64,000 nucleotides of DNA, from positions 35,716,883 to 35,780,882 of the forward strand of contig OY757947.1 of assembly GCA_963585895.1 (NCBI GenBank), given 5' to 3'. The DNA comes from Sepioteuthis lessoniana (Eukaryota; Mollusca; Cephalopoda; Myopsida; Loliginidae). Shown here piece after piece: positions 1-12,420 of this stretch. Numbering within the stretch: position 1 is the stretch's first letter; every line of letters begins with the position of its first letter. Made by a program: the position numbers and the translations under genes. The notes under the pieces were generated by a model. The model had not been told where the DNA came from. It saw only the letters and a list, made by a program, of their open reading frames with translations, and made no database searches.

Positions 1-1
1 T

Positions 2-235
<234 letters not shown>

Positions 236-1000
236 CAAATCATTTTCGGAAGGATGGGGTTCTTCGATTATACTCAGGTCAAGTTTACTGCTGTAACGAT
301 ACAAATTTGATTGATACAATAAAACAAGTGTACATTCAAAATTTTTGATAAATACTTATTCTGTCTTGGTAATAGGAATATTTGAAAAAAAAGCAATAAA
401 TTTAGAATAGATGTTTAAATAACATTTTAAACAAACATAAGACAATTTGACATTACACATTCTTTTATCATTCAAATTACATATTATATCCTGGGAACAG
501 TATTATTTTAGTTACAAAAAAACACAATAAAATCTGATATTTTATATTCTTTTAGTTTTCATGAGAAATAAAAAATGCATGCAAGAACTTTTAATACATA
601 AATTTAATTTTAAACAAATGAAAAATTAATATTTGAGCCATAAATTGAATAAACACATTAAAATTAGCAATTTTACTTTCTTTCAGTATTTACAATTTTA
701 AATAATTATTTATTTTCTCTCAACCAAACTCAACAAGGTAAGGGCTGTGTTTATTTAACAATACCTGACATCTTGGAAGGTCAGGATTGAAGTACTGAAG
801 CAAAAAAATTAATTTTCAAGAAAACAAAAGAGAAATCATAACAGACTTTTCAGGTTCAAAGACAGAGTCAGATATATAAACCATTGAACAGACCGTTAAG
901 AAGATTTAATCCTCTTTTTGAACGTCTTAATTTTACACTCTTCCTCTCCGTTTAAACTGAAGGAGTCTCATTGGAAAACCCACGAACACGTCTTAATTTT
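236..1000 (+). other. AT-rich 3' flank of the ZNF relic
   Basis: This stretch has no credible ORF. It is an AT-rich presumed 3' UTR and flank, related to 48690-49428 (inverted) and 7560-8230 (inverted). The three copies share the blocks near 720-980, including the stretch around the words for CAGAGTCAGATATATAAAC. Each copy lies immediately 3' of a ZNF reading frame, so it travelled with the gene. Confidence 0.6.
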
Positions 1001-4000
1001 ACACTTCTTTTAAAACCTCATGATTTTACTCTCTTTTGTATACGTCATAATTTATTACACTTTTTTATACGTCATACTTTTATAATCTTTTTATAGGTCA
1101 TCATTTTACGCTCATTTTGGCACGTGTTGTGAATATTAAAAAAAAAGAAATTAAAAGTTAGTACAAAAGGGCAGAAGTTACCTGAATCCCCTGACAGGAA
1201 GTTGGAACTACGCATGCTTAAAAACAGACCTATGAGCACGAAACAGAAACTCTCTATCTTTCTGCAATGACCGTTGAGTTGGAAAGACCTATATTGAGCA
1301 GCCGCTGAGAGAACCATGTGCTCACTTAGAGGCACGCTAGTTCACCCTTACACTAGTAGCAGCCGAATCTGTTAACAGAACCCTATATAAATGCAACGAA
1401 TTTAAACATATCTACCCATGACTAAAAAACACCGAATTTGAATTGATCAACCCCGAAAACGACTTGTGAATTTCAACGCCTTATTTCGGGGAAAAACTAT
1501 TTTCAAATAGTGTAGGAAGTCATTCCTCGCTACCGAGTTGATGTGCAAAAACTCAAACGAAATAAAGTTGAAATTCAATCGATATCTCCTCTTTCCATCT
1601 TCCTTCCATTTTCTTCTTTTGCAGCTTTCACAGACAGAAAGACGTCAGCGAATCAAAATGGACCAAGTAGAACTTAACAGAGTCAAATATCAATAACCAA
1701 CAAGTCCCGTATACGTCATAATTTTGTTGAAGGGCCGATACGTATGTCTATCAGGCAAATTTTGTAAGGAGGGATTTAACACGAAACTAGGATGGCAAAG
1801 AAAATATTGTAAATTTGAAATGCCAACTTCCTATTTTGCAAATAGTACGAATGAAGCTTGTTTGTTGGTCTGTTCGAGTTGCAGAAATCACAAAGTTGCC
1901 AGGCACGTCTGTTTTCCTTCCGGAGTAAAAATTGCTGATTTCTCCGAAATTTCTTGAAATGCAAAAATCACTGATTATGTTGAGATGACAGCATGTCGGG
2001 GTGCTGGTATTATCGTGTCTCGTGCTGATAGTAAGTTTTATAACCCTAAAAAAGGCAGTAAGATAAGAGGATATAGCATAGTCCTTAAAGGAATATAATG
2101 ATTTTCGATGTAATATTGAAAAGAGATGAAAAAACTTGTGTGGTTTTTGCCCTGAAAAGACAGAAAAAAGGGATAAGCTATGTTAGATAGTGACTTGAAG
2201 ACCCCTTTTTGACATGATTCGCAATTTGGATGGGGAACATAACAGGAAATAGACCGGTTACATAAATTTGGAAAGTGACTTGAAGACCCCATACGCACAT
2301 TCCGGTTAATGAAAGGTAAAGAAATGAAAAAGATTATATTTTTGTACATCAGCGTTTTTCTTTTCCCTGTAAACAACAGCTGGAGTAACGATTGGACCTT
2401 TAAGCAAGATGATTATAAAGACTGTCTCTGTAGCACTAAAAAGGATTGAAAAAAGAGTTTCAGGATTTCAGTCTTGAAAAGAATAGGAAAAGGGGAAAGT
2501 TGGAGTAAAGGCTGTTCCACTGCTGGATGATGAGGATGAAGAGTCTTGTCATGTGGATCATGGTTGTCAAACATCAACGAAAAGGAGCTCCTGTGATTCA
2601 GCAGGACTGCTACGTTTGCCGCTGATGGATGAGGTAAGGAATTAGGTCGAGGTGAAAAGGAAAGAGGGAAAGCTGAAGTAAACGCTGGACCGCTGCTGGA
2701 TGGTTGGGATGAAGCGTCTGATCGTGTGGATGCTAGTTGTTACATCAGTTTGATGGAGCTCCTGTGATTCAACTGGACTGATGTGTTAGTCGTTGTTGCA
2801 TGATATAAGGAAGTTGGTCATGGTGACAGGAAAAAGACTACGCTGGAGTGAAGGCTGAACCACATTTATCGGTGGCGTAATTGTTTAACATCGCCAAATT
2901 CCTCGGAGAGTGGAATTTTTCAGAACCAACATGGTGGTATTTGCAATCTTCTCTTAGTCCTCCGGTTACTGAAATCGGAAATACTCGAGAAATTTTCTAG
3001 TACAAACTCAGACGATATTTTTGAGACCAATTGATTCTCCCATTCTTTTCGAAAGTAGTTTCTAACTGTGAAGCAGAGAGGGTGGTATTTGCCAGCTTCT
3101 CTACATGGTATAATGTTTTTTTTCATTATTACTCATAATTAAGGAAAAGCTTTCTGTCCACAAATCAGACTCCAGCTTACTCGGCAAATACACAAACACA
3201 TTCCGCTATAAAACCAGGAAACATTTACAGTAAAAAACTGAATTCGACGGCCGACTACGGCTCATGGCTAACGGTATTCCTTGCTTTTACTTTTCTTTAT
3301 AACCGACCAGACACCTTCCCGCAGCGGCGAAGGAGCAATTCTCTCCGAATCTACAGAGCTATTTTCGCTTGCAGATGTATTGGTCCGGTGTGTTCCTCTG
3401 CCAGCTGCGGTCCAGCCTTTACTCCAGCTTTCTCTTTATACGGTCCTTTTCACTTGACACTAATATGCAGACATTGTCTCAAAGAAAACCGATATTATAC
3501 GCAAACCATCCACAATCATTTAAATCAATGGGAGTTTTTCTTTTCTTTTCTTGTCTTTGTCATCCTTGCCTAGTTTTGTGTCATATCACTTTCCCTTTAC
3601 AAAAGATTGCATGATCGACATATTTATCGGCCCGGCTACAAAATTATGACATGCAAAAATAAGTGTAAGTTTATGACGTGTAACAAAAGTATGAAATCCT
3701 GACCTCACTCATTTGAGCTCGGAAGGAGAAAATAAATAATTATTTCCCCTACAGAACAGTCTTATCAGTCGGGTGTCTGAAGAGTGTCACACGATACTCC
3801 AATAAAACTCAGTCTCTACCTCTGTCATATCACTTTCTCTTTACAAAAGATTGAGTGATCGACATATTTATCAGCTCGCCTACAAAATTATGACATGCAA
3901 AAATGTGTGTAACAAGATTATAAAATCATGACCCATAATTTTACGCTCATATAAAATTAAAGCCTATGAAAAGAGGAAAAATTTTAGACAAGGAAAAATT

Positions 4001-4230
4001 GGATTCAGTTTTCTTAACAATCCATTTAGTGTTATGTAAATTCCTCTTTACAAAAGATTACGTGATCGACATATTCATCAGCACTTCAAAAAATTATGAC
4101 TTGCAAAAATTTGGGTAAAATTATGACGTTTAAAAAGAATATAAAATCATGACGTGGAAAAAGTGTAATAAATTATGATTAATGAACAAAAGGTTGGTTG
4201 GTTGGTTGGTTGGTTGGTTAAATAAACAAA
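1000..4230. repeat. Non-coding dispersed modules, with degenerate 26-base monomers
   Basis: No supportable gene was found. 1000-1130, 3640-3700, 3890-3960 and 4080-4180 hold loosely spaced copies of a roughly 26-base motif of the form TATAAAATtaTGACGTGTAAAA. 2038-2400 and 2880-3330 belong to modules also found near 13790-14020 and 47089-47500, and near 9100-9440, 12900-13230, 29400-29700, 42715-43000 and 46430-46750. Short ORFs such as 2038-2376 (-) reflect conservation of the repeat rather than a shared coding frame. Confidence 0.6.
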
Positions 4231-5875
4231 AGTGTAAAATGATGATGTGTAAAAAAGAGTGTAAAATTAAGACGTGTAATACGAATATAAAATTAAGGTG
4301 TAAAGAAAAGTATAAAATGATGATGTGTAAAAAAGAGTGTAAGATTAAAACGTTTAATACGAGTATAAAATTAAGGCGTAAACAAAAGTATAAAAGGATG
4401 ATGTGTAAAAAAGAGTGTAAAAATTAAGACGTGTAATACGAGTATAAAATTAAGACGTAAACAAAAGTATAAAATGATGATGTGTAAAAAAGAGTGTAAA
4501 ATTAAAACGTTTAATACGAGTATAAAATTAAGGCGTAAACAAAAGTATAAAATGATGATGTGTAAAAAAGAGTGTAAAATTAAAACGTTTAATACGAGCA
4601 TAAAATTAAGGCGTAAACAAAAGTATAAAATGATGATGTGTAAAAAAGAGAGTAAAATTAAAACGTTTAATATGAGTATAAAATTAAGGCGTAAACAAAA
4701 GTATAAAATGATGATGTGTAAAAAAGAGTGTAAAATTAAAACGTTTAATATGAGTATAAAATTAAGGCGTAAACAAAAGTATAAAATGATGATGTGTAAA
4801 AAAGAGTGTAAAAATTAAAACGTTTAATACGAGTATAAAATTAAGGCGTAAACAAAAGTATAAAATGATGATGTGTAAAAAAGAGTGTAAAATTAAAACG
4901 TTTAATACGAGTATAAAATTAAGGCGTAAACAAAAGTATAAAATGATGATGTGTAAAAAAGAGTGTAAAAATTAAGACGTGTAATACGAGTATAAAATTA
5001 AGGCGTAAACAAAAGTATAAAATGATGATGTGTAAAAAAGAGTGTAAAATTAAAACGTGTAATACGAGTATAAAATTAAGGCGTAAACAAAAGTATAAAA
5101 TGATGATGTGTAAAAAAGAGTGTAAAATTAAGACGTGTAATACGAGTATAAAATTAAGGCGTAAACAAAAGTATAAAATGATGATGTGTAAAAAAGAGTG
5201 TAAAAATTAAGACGTGTAATACGAGTATAAAATTAAGGCGTAAACAAAAGTATAAAATGATGATGTGTAAAAAAGAGTGTAAAATTAAAACGTGTAATAC
5301 GAGTATAAAATTAAGGCGTAAACAAAAGTATAAAATGATGATGTGTAAAAAAGAGTGTAAAATTAAGACGTTTAATATGAGTATAAAATTAAGGCGTAAA
5401 CAAAAGTATAAAATGATGATGTGTAAAAAAGAGTGTAAAAATTAAAACGTTTAATACGAGTATAAAATTAAGGCGTAAACAAAAGTATAAAATGATGATG
5501 TGTAAAAAAGAGTGTAAAATTAAAACGTTTAATACGAGTATAAAATTAAGGCGTAAACAAAAGTATAAAATGATGATGTGTAAAAAAGAGTGTAAAAATT
5601 AAGACGTGTAATACGAGTATAAAATTAAGGCGTAAACAAAAGTATAAAATGATGATGTGTAAAAAAGAGTGTAAAATTAAAACGTGTAATACGAGTATAA
5701 AATTAAGGCGTAAACAAAAGTATAAAATGATGATGTGTAAAAAAGAGTGTAAAATTAAGACGTGTAATACGAGTATAAAATTAAGGCGTAAACAAAAGTA
5801 TAAAATGATGATATGTAAAAAAGAGTGTAAAATTAAAACGTTTATTACGAGTATAAAATTAAGGCGTATGAAAAG
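4231..5875 (+). repeat. 78-base tandem array, about 20 units
   Basis: Units start with GTATAAAATGATGATGTG, for example at 4467 and 4545, and repeat every 78 bases (79 in some units with one extra A). Each unit is about three 26-base sub-units of the TATAAAATTAAGACGTGTAA type. Because 78 is divisible by three, several stop-free + strand frames appear (4474-4818, 5022-5210, 5649-5969, among others) with a 26-residue period beginning MMMCKKECK. These are by-products of the repeat. The inverted partner near 45600-45700 has only about one unit, so the expansion happened after the arms separated. Confidence 0.95.
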
Positions 5876-6372
5876 GAGAAATTTAGATGTACAAAAAGAA
5901 GATAAAGTTTTCTTAACAATCTGTTTAATGAATTACACATCTAACTCCGTATTATATATTTTGAAATGAAATAAAAGTAAATCTTGTCACGTAGAAAAAT
6001 CTAACAACAAAATCCACATCAATCAGACTTCATAACAACATACAAATTAAGCATATACTGTGGGGGATGGTAATCTTAATTGATCTTTACAAAAAGAAAT
6101 CACCAATAATATACAATTAATAATAAAATCAAGAATGGCTTAATTTAAAAACAGATTTAAATGATTCTCAGAATAACATCCGACAAATAGATAAGAAAAG
6201 AAAGATAATTTATCGAAAAAAAAAATCATGCTAAAATATAATTCCGATTATTTGAGAGTCGAAGAGGATGCAAAAGTGAGAATATTTTTTAAATATTTCA
6301 AGTGCATGTATCAAAACATTTATTTTCCCTTCGCAAATCACATACAGGACCCGAAACCTTTTTCATGATTTG

Positions 6373-6419
<47 letters not shown>

Positions 6420-6430
6420 CTGTCTCTGTC

Positions 6431-6470
<40 letters not shown>

Positions 6471-6993
6471 ACACACTCACACACACACACACATTTACAC
6501 ATGGTGATTATTCGTGATAGTTAACAAGGATACAAATCATAATGTTTCGATGTTCACTTCAAAGTGCAGTACGAACATTTTTCTTTTTAAAGTATGGCTG
6601 ATCAAACACGTAACCATCCGTGGTTTTATGCGAATATTTTCCTCGATAATGTATGTCTCTAAAACCTTTTTCTTTTCTTTCTCTTGAGGCCTCTGTAGAA
6701 AAAATATCTTCCAATGAATAACCACACTAAAAAACCGCTGAATTTCTATTAATTTTCTTGAGTCTCTATAAAAAATGACCCTTGATGTATTCTTGCTAAA
6801 TACTCAACATTATACGGTACATATCAAGCGTAGAGTGGAGCATTCGAGGAAAAAGAGCAGTTGTCTCCCTTACACATTGGTGTAGTACCTATTAAAAAGG
6901 AAGCCTTTCGGTCACCCTTGACTACAGTCGAGAACTTTCCATTTTTAATTTTATATAGACATATATATATAGGCACCTATAAATATCATAATG

Positions 6994-7024
<31 letters not shown>

Positions 7025-7555
7025 GTATAAATATATACTCATATACATCTATATACACACAAATATATTCATATATATATATGCACATATTCTTTTTGAA
7101 GATCCATTCGGTGAACTCTAGGTAGATTGGTCTGTTTAGGCTTTATTACTATATATATATATATATATATATATTGAAAGAGAGAGATAATTCACTAGCA
7201 ACCTTAACAATAGTAAAAACGAAGAATCCCATCTTTTTCTTCAAGGCATATCTCAGCCAATTTTTCTAATACTCTACGTCTCGTCTTAGTCCCATCAGTC
7301 CACTATGAATGGTTTTATGATTGCAATATATCATCAATATTGAAAAAAAATTTGTCTCATAATATATGCGAAGTAGCCCATAAATCCCTTACGTACTATG
7401 ATGTTGGATGGATGGTCACTTATTTACTCATTTTAAAAAACAAATTATTTTCTTTTGATTTTTGATTGATAGTATCTCACCTTTTATATTGGCATCATTC
7501 CATTTCATGCGTCGTCGCCAATTTTCGTTGCCTTCTCGTGTTCGTTGGCCTATCC
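5876..7555. repeat. Non-coding arm sequence with CT/CA and AT microsatellites
   Basis: No gene was seen. 6378-6500 is a CT, CTGT and CA simple-repeat run. 6957-7085 and 7147-7174 are AT/TATA-rich runs. The surrounding sequence matches 43980-45560 in reverse, where the CT run appears as GA at 45040-45102. A TTTTTAAAGTATGG(A)TGATCAAAC block near 6585-6610 recurs near 14475, 33110 and 60000, which links this arm to the ZNF unit upstream blocks. Confidence 0.65.
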
Positions 7556-8231
7556 AATGAGACTTCTTCAGTTTAAACGGAGAAGAAGAGTGTCAAATTA
7601 AGACGTTAAAAAAGAGGATTAAATCTTCTTAACGGTCTGTGCAATGGTTTATATATCTGACTCTGTCTTTGAAACTGAAAAGTCTGTTATGATTTCTCTT
7701 TTGTTTTCTTGAAAATTAATTTTTTCGCTTCGGTACTTCAATCCTGAACTTACAAGTTATCAGGTTTTATTAAATCAACACAGCCCTTATTTTTTTGAGT
7801 TTGGTTGGGAAAAAAATAAATAATTACTTTAAATTGTAAATACTGAAAGAAAGTAAAATAGCTAATTTTATTGTTTACTCAAATCATGGTTCAGATATTA
7901 ATATTTCCTTTGTTTAAGATTAAATACATACAGTAATATTTCTTATATACATTTTTTATTTCTCATGAAAACTAAAAGAAAACATCAGATTTTATTGTGT
8001 TTCATTGTAACTAGAATAATACTATTCCCTAGATATAATATGCAATTTGAATGAGAAAAGAACATGTAATGTCCAATTTTATTGCATCTCCATAAAATTT
8101 GTATAATTGCTGCAGAAAAACTAACAAGGGTAAAAATGATGAACACCATCCTTCCGAAAATGTGTGATTTCTCATAGTCATCACCAAACGCGACTTCCTT
8201 CAATATAATTTGTCGTATACTTCCCAAGAGT

Positions 8232-8612
8232 ATGGCTCCTATTATGAATGAATTTGCTTATGATCCAACAAATTTGATATTCGTGAAAAAGATGAGCCAC
8301 AAATTTCTCAAACGATATAGATTCTCTCCTCTGTGTGTTTGCATATGTTTCACCAAATTTGATTTATGCGAAAATTCCGAGGCACACTCTTCACAAGAAT
8401 ATAGCTTCTCTCCTGTGTTTATTCGCATATGATTCCCCAAATGTGATTTTTGAGCAAACCAAGAGCCCCAAATCTCACAAGAATCTGGCTTTTCTCCTGT
8501 GTGTGTTCGGATATGATTCCCTTAAGTTGATTAACATGAAAATGCCGAGCCAGTTTTCACAAGAATATGGCTTCTCTCCTGTGTATGTTCGCATATGATT
8601 CTTCAAAGTTGA
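8232..8612 (-). pseudogene. Decayed C2H2 zinc-finger gene, subfamily II
   Basis: Reading the - strand, one fairly intact finger (CEECASEFSHKSNLVKHMQTH, near 8340-8400) is followed by a tail like those at 1-235 and 49429. The upstream fingers are broken. One reads [13 protein letters not shown] and then loses its second Cys. Another has linker and helix remnants (NHMRINTGEKLYSC) separated by shifts and stops. After the last finger the frame runs on without the usual tail stop. The 3' flank at 7560-8230 is a direct repeat of 48690-49428. The 5' side ends abruptly near 8615, where another repeat begins. It is a relic of the same gene family and unlikely to give a working protein. Confidence 0.8.
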
Positions 8613-8635
8613 TTTACGAATACAAATGTATATCC

Positions 8636-8900
8636 CGGATTTGGCATTATCATCCTGAATGACTATTAAATCCAGCTGGACCTAGCTTATTTGGATATCA
8701 TGTTTTTTAGTTGGTAACTCGTGACAAATGCGGTTTCCGAATCTGATTGTAGCACTCATGATTTGACCTTTAAATAACAATGTTCCATTCACATCACTAC
8801 AACCCCGGTATTCCCTATATTTTCTATTTTAATTTATTTTGAAACAAACGTTTTTTGTCTGTAATAACTGTGACCTTTGACCTGCTGTCCAGCTTGAAGT
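8636..8900 (-). pseudogene. Broken copy of the unrecognised 43158-43595 ORF
   Basis: The - strand matches the first half of the ORF at 43158-43595, including the parts encoding GTLLFKGQIM and RFGNRICHELPTK. This copy carries a two-base insertion near the start, a TAA in place of TCA, and lacks about 190 bases that are present at 43380-43565. Homology resumes with the last few codons (AGFNS region). It is therefore a dead or partial copy within the inverted duplication. The function of the parent ORF is unknown. Confidence 0.6.
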
Positions 8901-9742
8901 AACATGGATTCTTGTTTACAAATGTCTGTGCTGGCCGAAATTTATACTTGTTGGTTCTTTCATCAACAATCAAAATCTATAAAGACACCTCTGTGTCCCT
9001 GAATAAAGCTTTTCTACGTTGAACAGCGAACCAGAGAGTATTGTCTAAGTTAAAAGCACCAGTGGCATTTGATATCGGAAATCCTTGTTTAAAAAACGCA
9101 AAACATCTAAATCATCAGCGAACAGAATTTTTCTCTACTACCGGAAGTGAACCTTGGTGTCAATATAGCTAACATCTCAAGATTTTTCGGCGAGTGGGAT
9201 ATTTAGGTATTAACTCAGAGGTCATTTTCGAGACGAATTAATTTTTCAATCTGTCACAAAATTAGTTTGTAACTGTTGAGTAGAGAGGGTGGTATTTGCA
9301 AGTTTCTCTTAAATGAATAATAATTTATTTCATTATAACCCATAATTAAGGTGAAGCTTTCCGCCCAGATATCGAGCACGTGCTAACCCGGTAAATACTC
9401 AACACCTTTCTGCTATACAATCAACAATCATTGACGCCCCCCCCAAAAAAGCAATTTAACGACCGACTAAAACCCACGGCGAAAGGAATTCGTTGCCTTT
9501 CACTGTTTTTGCAGGTCTTATTTCAGCGGGCCGACGAAGACGATGACATAGAAGCCAGCCAGATGCAATGGACACACAGAGCAAAGGATCAGTCCACGAG
9601 CAGACGACACAGTTTGGACAATCGTCGACTTTTCGAAATCGATATCAACTACACCCCCATTTAACCACTGACTCAACAACCCGAACATTGATCATCCCAC
9701 TTTTGCAACCGCAACATTAGCCTGACCCCACAAAAGGAACAA
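8900..9742. repeat. Dispersed module X (copies at 29.4 kb and 42.7 kb)
   Basis: 9110-9740 is repeated directly at 29390-30000, and 9040-9430 is repeated inverted at 42715-43010. The well-kept landmarks are GAGTGGGATATTTAGGTA and the TGTTGAGTAGAGAG block. A 130-base stretch (9530-9660) rich in CAG/GAC words is nearly the same in the 29.8 kb copy (29810-29940). The small ORF 9431-9664 is not kept as a frame, so no gene is called. Confidence 0.7.
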
Positions 9743-10015
9743 AAATAAATTGAATATAACCTAACAAGAGCCCCTACCCAATAAACAAAAATAAATTGAA
9801 TATAACCTCCTTAAAATAGCCCACCACCTAAAAAACCCGCAAAAATAAACTGAATATAACCTCCTAAGAAATAAACAAAAATACATTCGATATAAACCTC
9901 TTACAAAAGCTCCCACTAAAAAAACAAAAAACAAAAAAATGAATATGAGCTTCCAACAGTAGCCTGTTCCCCCGAAAACCAAAAAAAAAACATTGAATGT
10001 AACATCCTAACATTT
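9743..10015 (+). repeat. 40-50 base AT-rich minisatellite, array 1
   Basis: Degenerate repeats are built around AAAAATAAATTGAATATAAC followed by CTCCTAACAATAGCCC-like words. The same family forms arrays at 30005-30540, 40315-40480 and 57235-57650. Confidence 0.8.
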
Positions 10016-10835
10016 GTTTAAAACTTCTCAGGCGATATCAATTAAACAATTAACAGTTTGACAGTACCGAAAAAAGCAAAATGTGTAATGTTAATACATT
10101 TTTTGACAAAATAAAAACAATTTTATAAAAGTTTTTCCCCTTTTATTTATGTTTGCTAATATGCAATCAGAAAAAAACACTCGAAAATATATTTTTATAT
10201 GATTTTTATCAACCGATACTACAAATGAAACGGGAATTAAACGACTCTCTTGTTGATTACGTCAGTAAAAAGAGAATTAATCTCAAACATTAATCTTTAA
10301 CAAAATTTGTCACAGATTTTCATTTTAAAATGAAACTTGTTTTCTACGAATATCAGAAGCACAAAAAAATCAACAATATAAAAATACGTCTATTACTTAC
10401 GTATTAAAAGGAGTTGTTCAACTCAAGAATGTCACCATTTTTTAAAAATCAACTTGGTTGTTCATATTATACCACCCTCTTCGCCCGTCCTCGATCACAG
10501 CGCTGATTATACCTATTATGGTAACTCTTTGCCACAACCTTGTCTGCCTCCCTCCAATCTCTCTGCTACAGCATGGGAAAAAACAGATCAAAAGTTCCTT
10601 CCAGGGAAAGTGACCATGCACAGCCCTGCCCCACGTTGTGATTATTTAAAAGTAAGGCCGATGGCCCTGTCTGAAAGGAAGAGAGGGTTACTGGCAGCTG
10701 AAGACTGGACTCCAAAGGGGTACATATATTGCAGAACAAAGAAAAATAATAATAACTCCGACTTCTGCAGTAGATAAGAAAAGGGTTTATAAAACTTCAA
10801 AGTTACAGGTGGCGACAAAAAAAAAAATCTGCGGG
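10016..10835. other. Unassigned stretch with a small unrecognised ORF
   Basis: This is mostly AT-rich sequence with no known domain. One + strand ORF at 10454-10777 (107 codons, starting MVVHIIPPSSPVL) has less biased composition than its surroundings, but it shows no motif, signal peptide or membrane segment I can name. A purine-rich run (10818-10835) sits immediately before the possible LTR at 10836. The ORF could therefore be the 3' end of a retroelement's coding region or a chance frame. Confidence 0.25.
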
Positions 10836-11907
10836 TGTGACATATAATAGTCTAAGGCGGCGGCCCGACGAGGGTTAAGTTTTCTTAACGACAATGTATC
10901 TCAGCGGCGGACTGGTGATATATGAGCTGGTAGCGCAAAGCACAATTCCAATCTGTTGGTCCCTGCCTGGTCTTCGTCGGCTACGTCTACTTCGTCTGGT
11001 ACCAACTGCTTCGCTCTCCTGCCACCAACTGCTGAGTTCGGAAATCAGCCTGTTTATATAATAATTGCCAATATTCTGGGGTAGGTTCTGACTGAGGCAG
11101 GGGTGATCTCCCTAACGTCATTTTCAACTCATTAGACATCCTTCATGTCTTTGTTTTAATTTTCGTCATCAGAAAGGGTCCAACCCTCTTTTCACTACTT
11201 CCACAGAGTTGTTCCTCTCACTACCCTCATAGTGAGGACTACAGGAGGATAGCTTTCCTCCTACCAACATAGTTTCTATCATTTTACGGCTCATGACGTC
11301 AGAAAGGGTCCAACCCCTTTTTGCCCAAATATGCTGGACTGTCACCTTTGGTGGAACTGGTTTCAATTCCACGTAGGCGAAAAGATTGGCCTATCCTCAG
11401 GCTAATTAATAATTCCCTTTCAACACTGATAAGTAATTCTGGATAATTTTCTCAACCCTTAGCTGAGGTATTTCCCCAAATGCCAGGTGGCCTTCTTTAT
11501 CTTGACAAAGACTTCTTTGTTTCCTCTGAGTCCCACCTTTTAACTGGAGTGCAAGTCACACCGTATCTGAATCTTTGTGCTGTCAAATCCTTTAAAAATT
11601 AACTTTTTCCAGGCTCGAAAATTATCTTAGTATCGTTACTCTTTTCACCTTTTTAATCACAATATTTTTCTTTCTCGATTTCTGCCTGAGTTCTGTAAAC
11701 AACTTAATCTTCCGTACCTGTCAACTTCTTTGTTTCAATTTTTGCTATTGTCAACAAAAGAGAAAAAAAAAACAAACTCGGTCACAGCATTTTCGATTCT
11801 TTTTCCCAGAATTTCAACTCCACACTTCTTGGCAATTATAATTGGCTATTCAATTTTTTTTTTTTTGGTTAACCCCTCACGCACCGCCACAGACGAATAT
11901 TGTCACA
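10836..11907. mobile_element. Possible solo LTR
   Basis: The stretch begins TGTGACA and ends TGTCACA, a perfect seven-base terminal inverted repeat with TG...CA ends, as expected for an LTR. Its length is about 1.07 kb. It contains an internal repeated phrase, CAGAAAGGGTCCAACCC, at about 11171 and 11300, and a TTTATATAAT stretch near 11050. A purine-rich run precedes it, as a polypurine tract would. I see no matching target duplication and no second copy in the window, so the assignment is tentative. Confidence 0.35.
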
Positions 11908-12420
11908 ATATTACAATAAAAGATTTTTATTAATATATAAATAATTATGTATAAAAGTCATGATAAAAGTTATGATGATAATTTTATAGGTATTTAAATT
12001 TCGATTTTTCGACTTATGAAAAACCGCAGAAAGATCTAAACGTTTTTACTGTGCGAGCTCAATGTTCTTTCTGAACTTTTTCCGTTTGTCAAAATACTCT
12101 TTCGAAATCAAATTTCCGTCTAATCAATTAGGCAGACGTTAATTTGAAACGCTGGAGATTTTTTTCATATCTATCAATCTATCTCCTTATCTGTCAATCT
12201 ATCTATATATCTGTCTATCTACCGCGATGTAGTAACCAATGAATTGAACAGGCACCTCCTAGTAATCGTGTTCGAACTCCAGTTGCAGTATTTCGTTCAA
12301 CGTGAAAGTCGATCAACATGAATTTTCCAGTGACATGCTTCGTTTCATTTTAAATGCATATCTGACGCAGTTTACATGGTATCTCAGACAAGCACATCCT
12401 AACCCTACCGAAACCAATAC
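11908..12420. other. AT-rich spacer with degenerate TCTA/TGTC microsatellite
   Basis: No gene was seen. 12165-12228 is an interrupted TCTATC/TGTC run. The remainder is AT-rich with no match I could find in the window. Confidence 0.4.

Noticed and set aside
4182-5969. Several + strand ORFs of 62-114 codons rich in Lys and Cys (MMMCKKECK repeats)
   Set aside because: They exist only because the 78-base repeat length is divisible by three. Units with one extra base break the frame, and no splice or start context supports a gene.
6302-7121. ORFs over CT, CA and TA microsatellites (also 14154-14393, 26360-26660, 44310-44752, 44983-45180, 63177-63432)
   Set aside because: Low-complexity translation of simple repeats with no conserved start or end.
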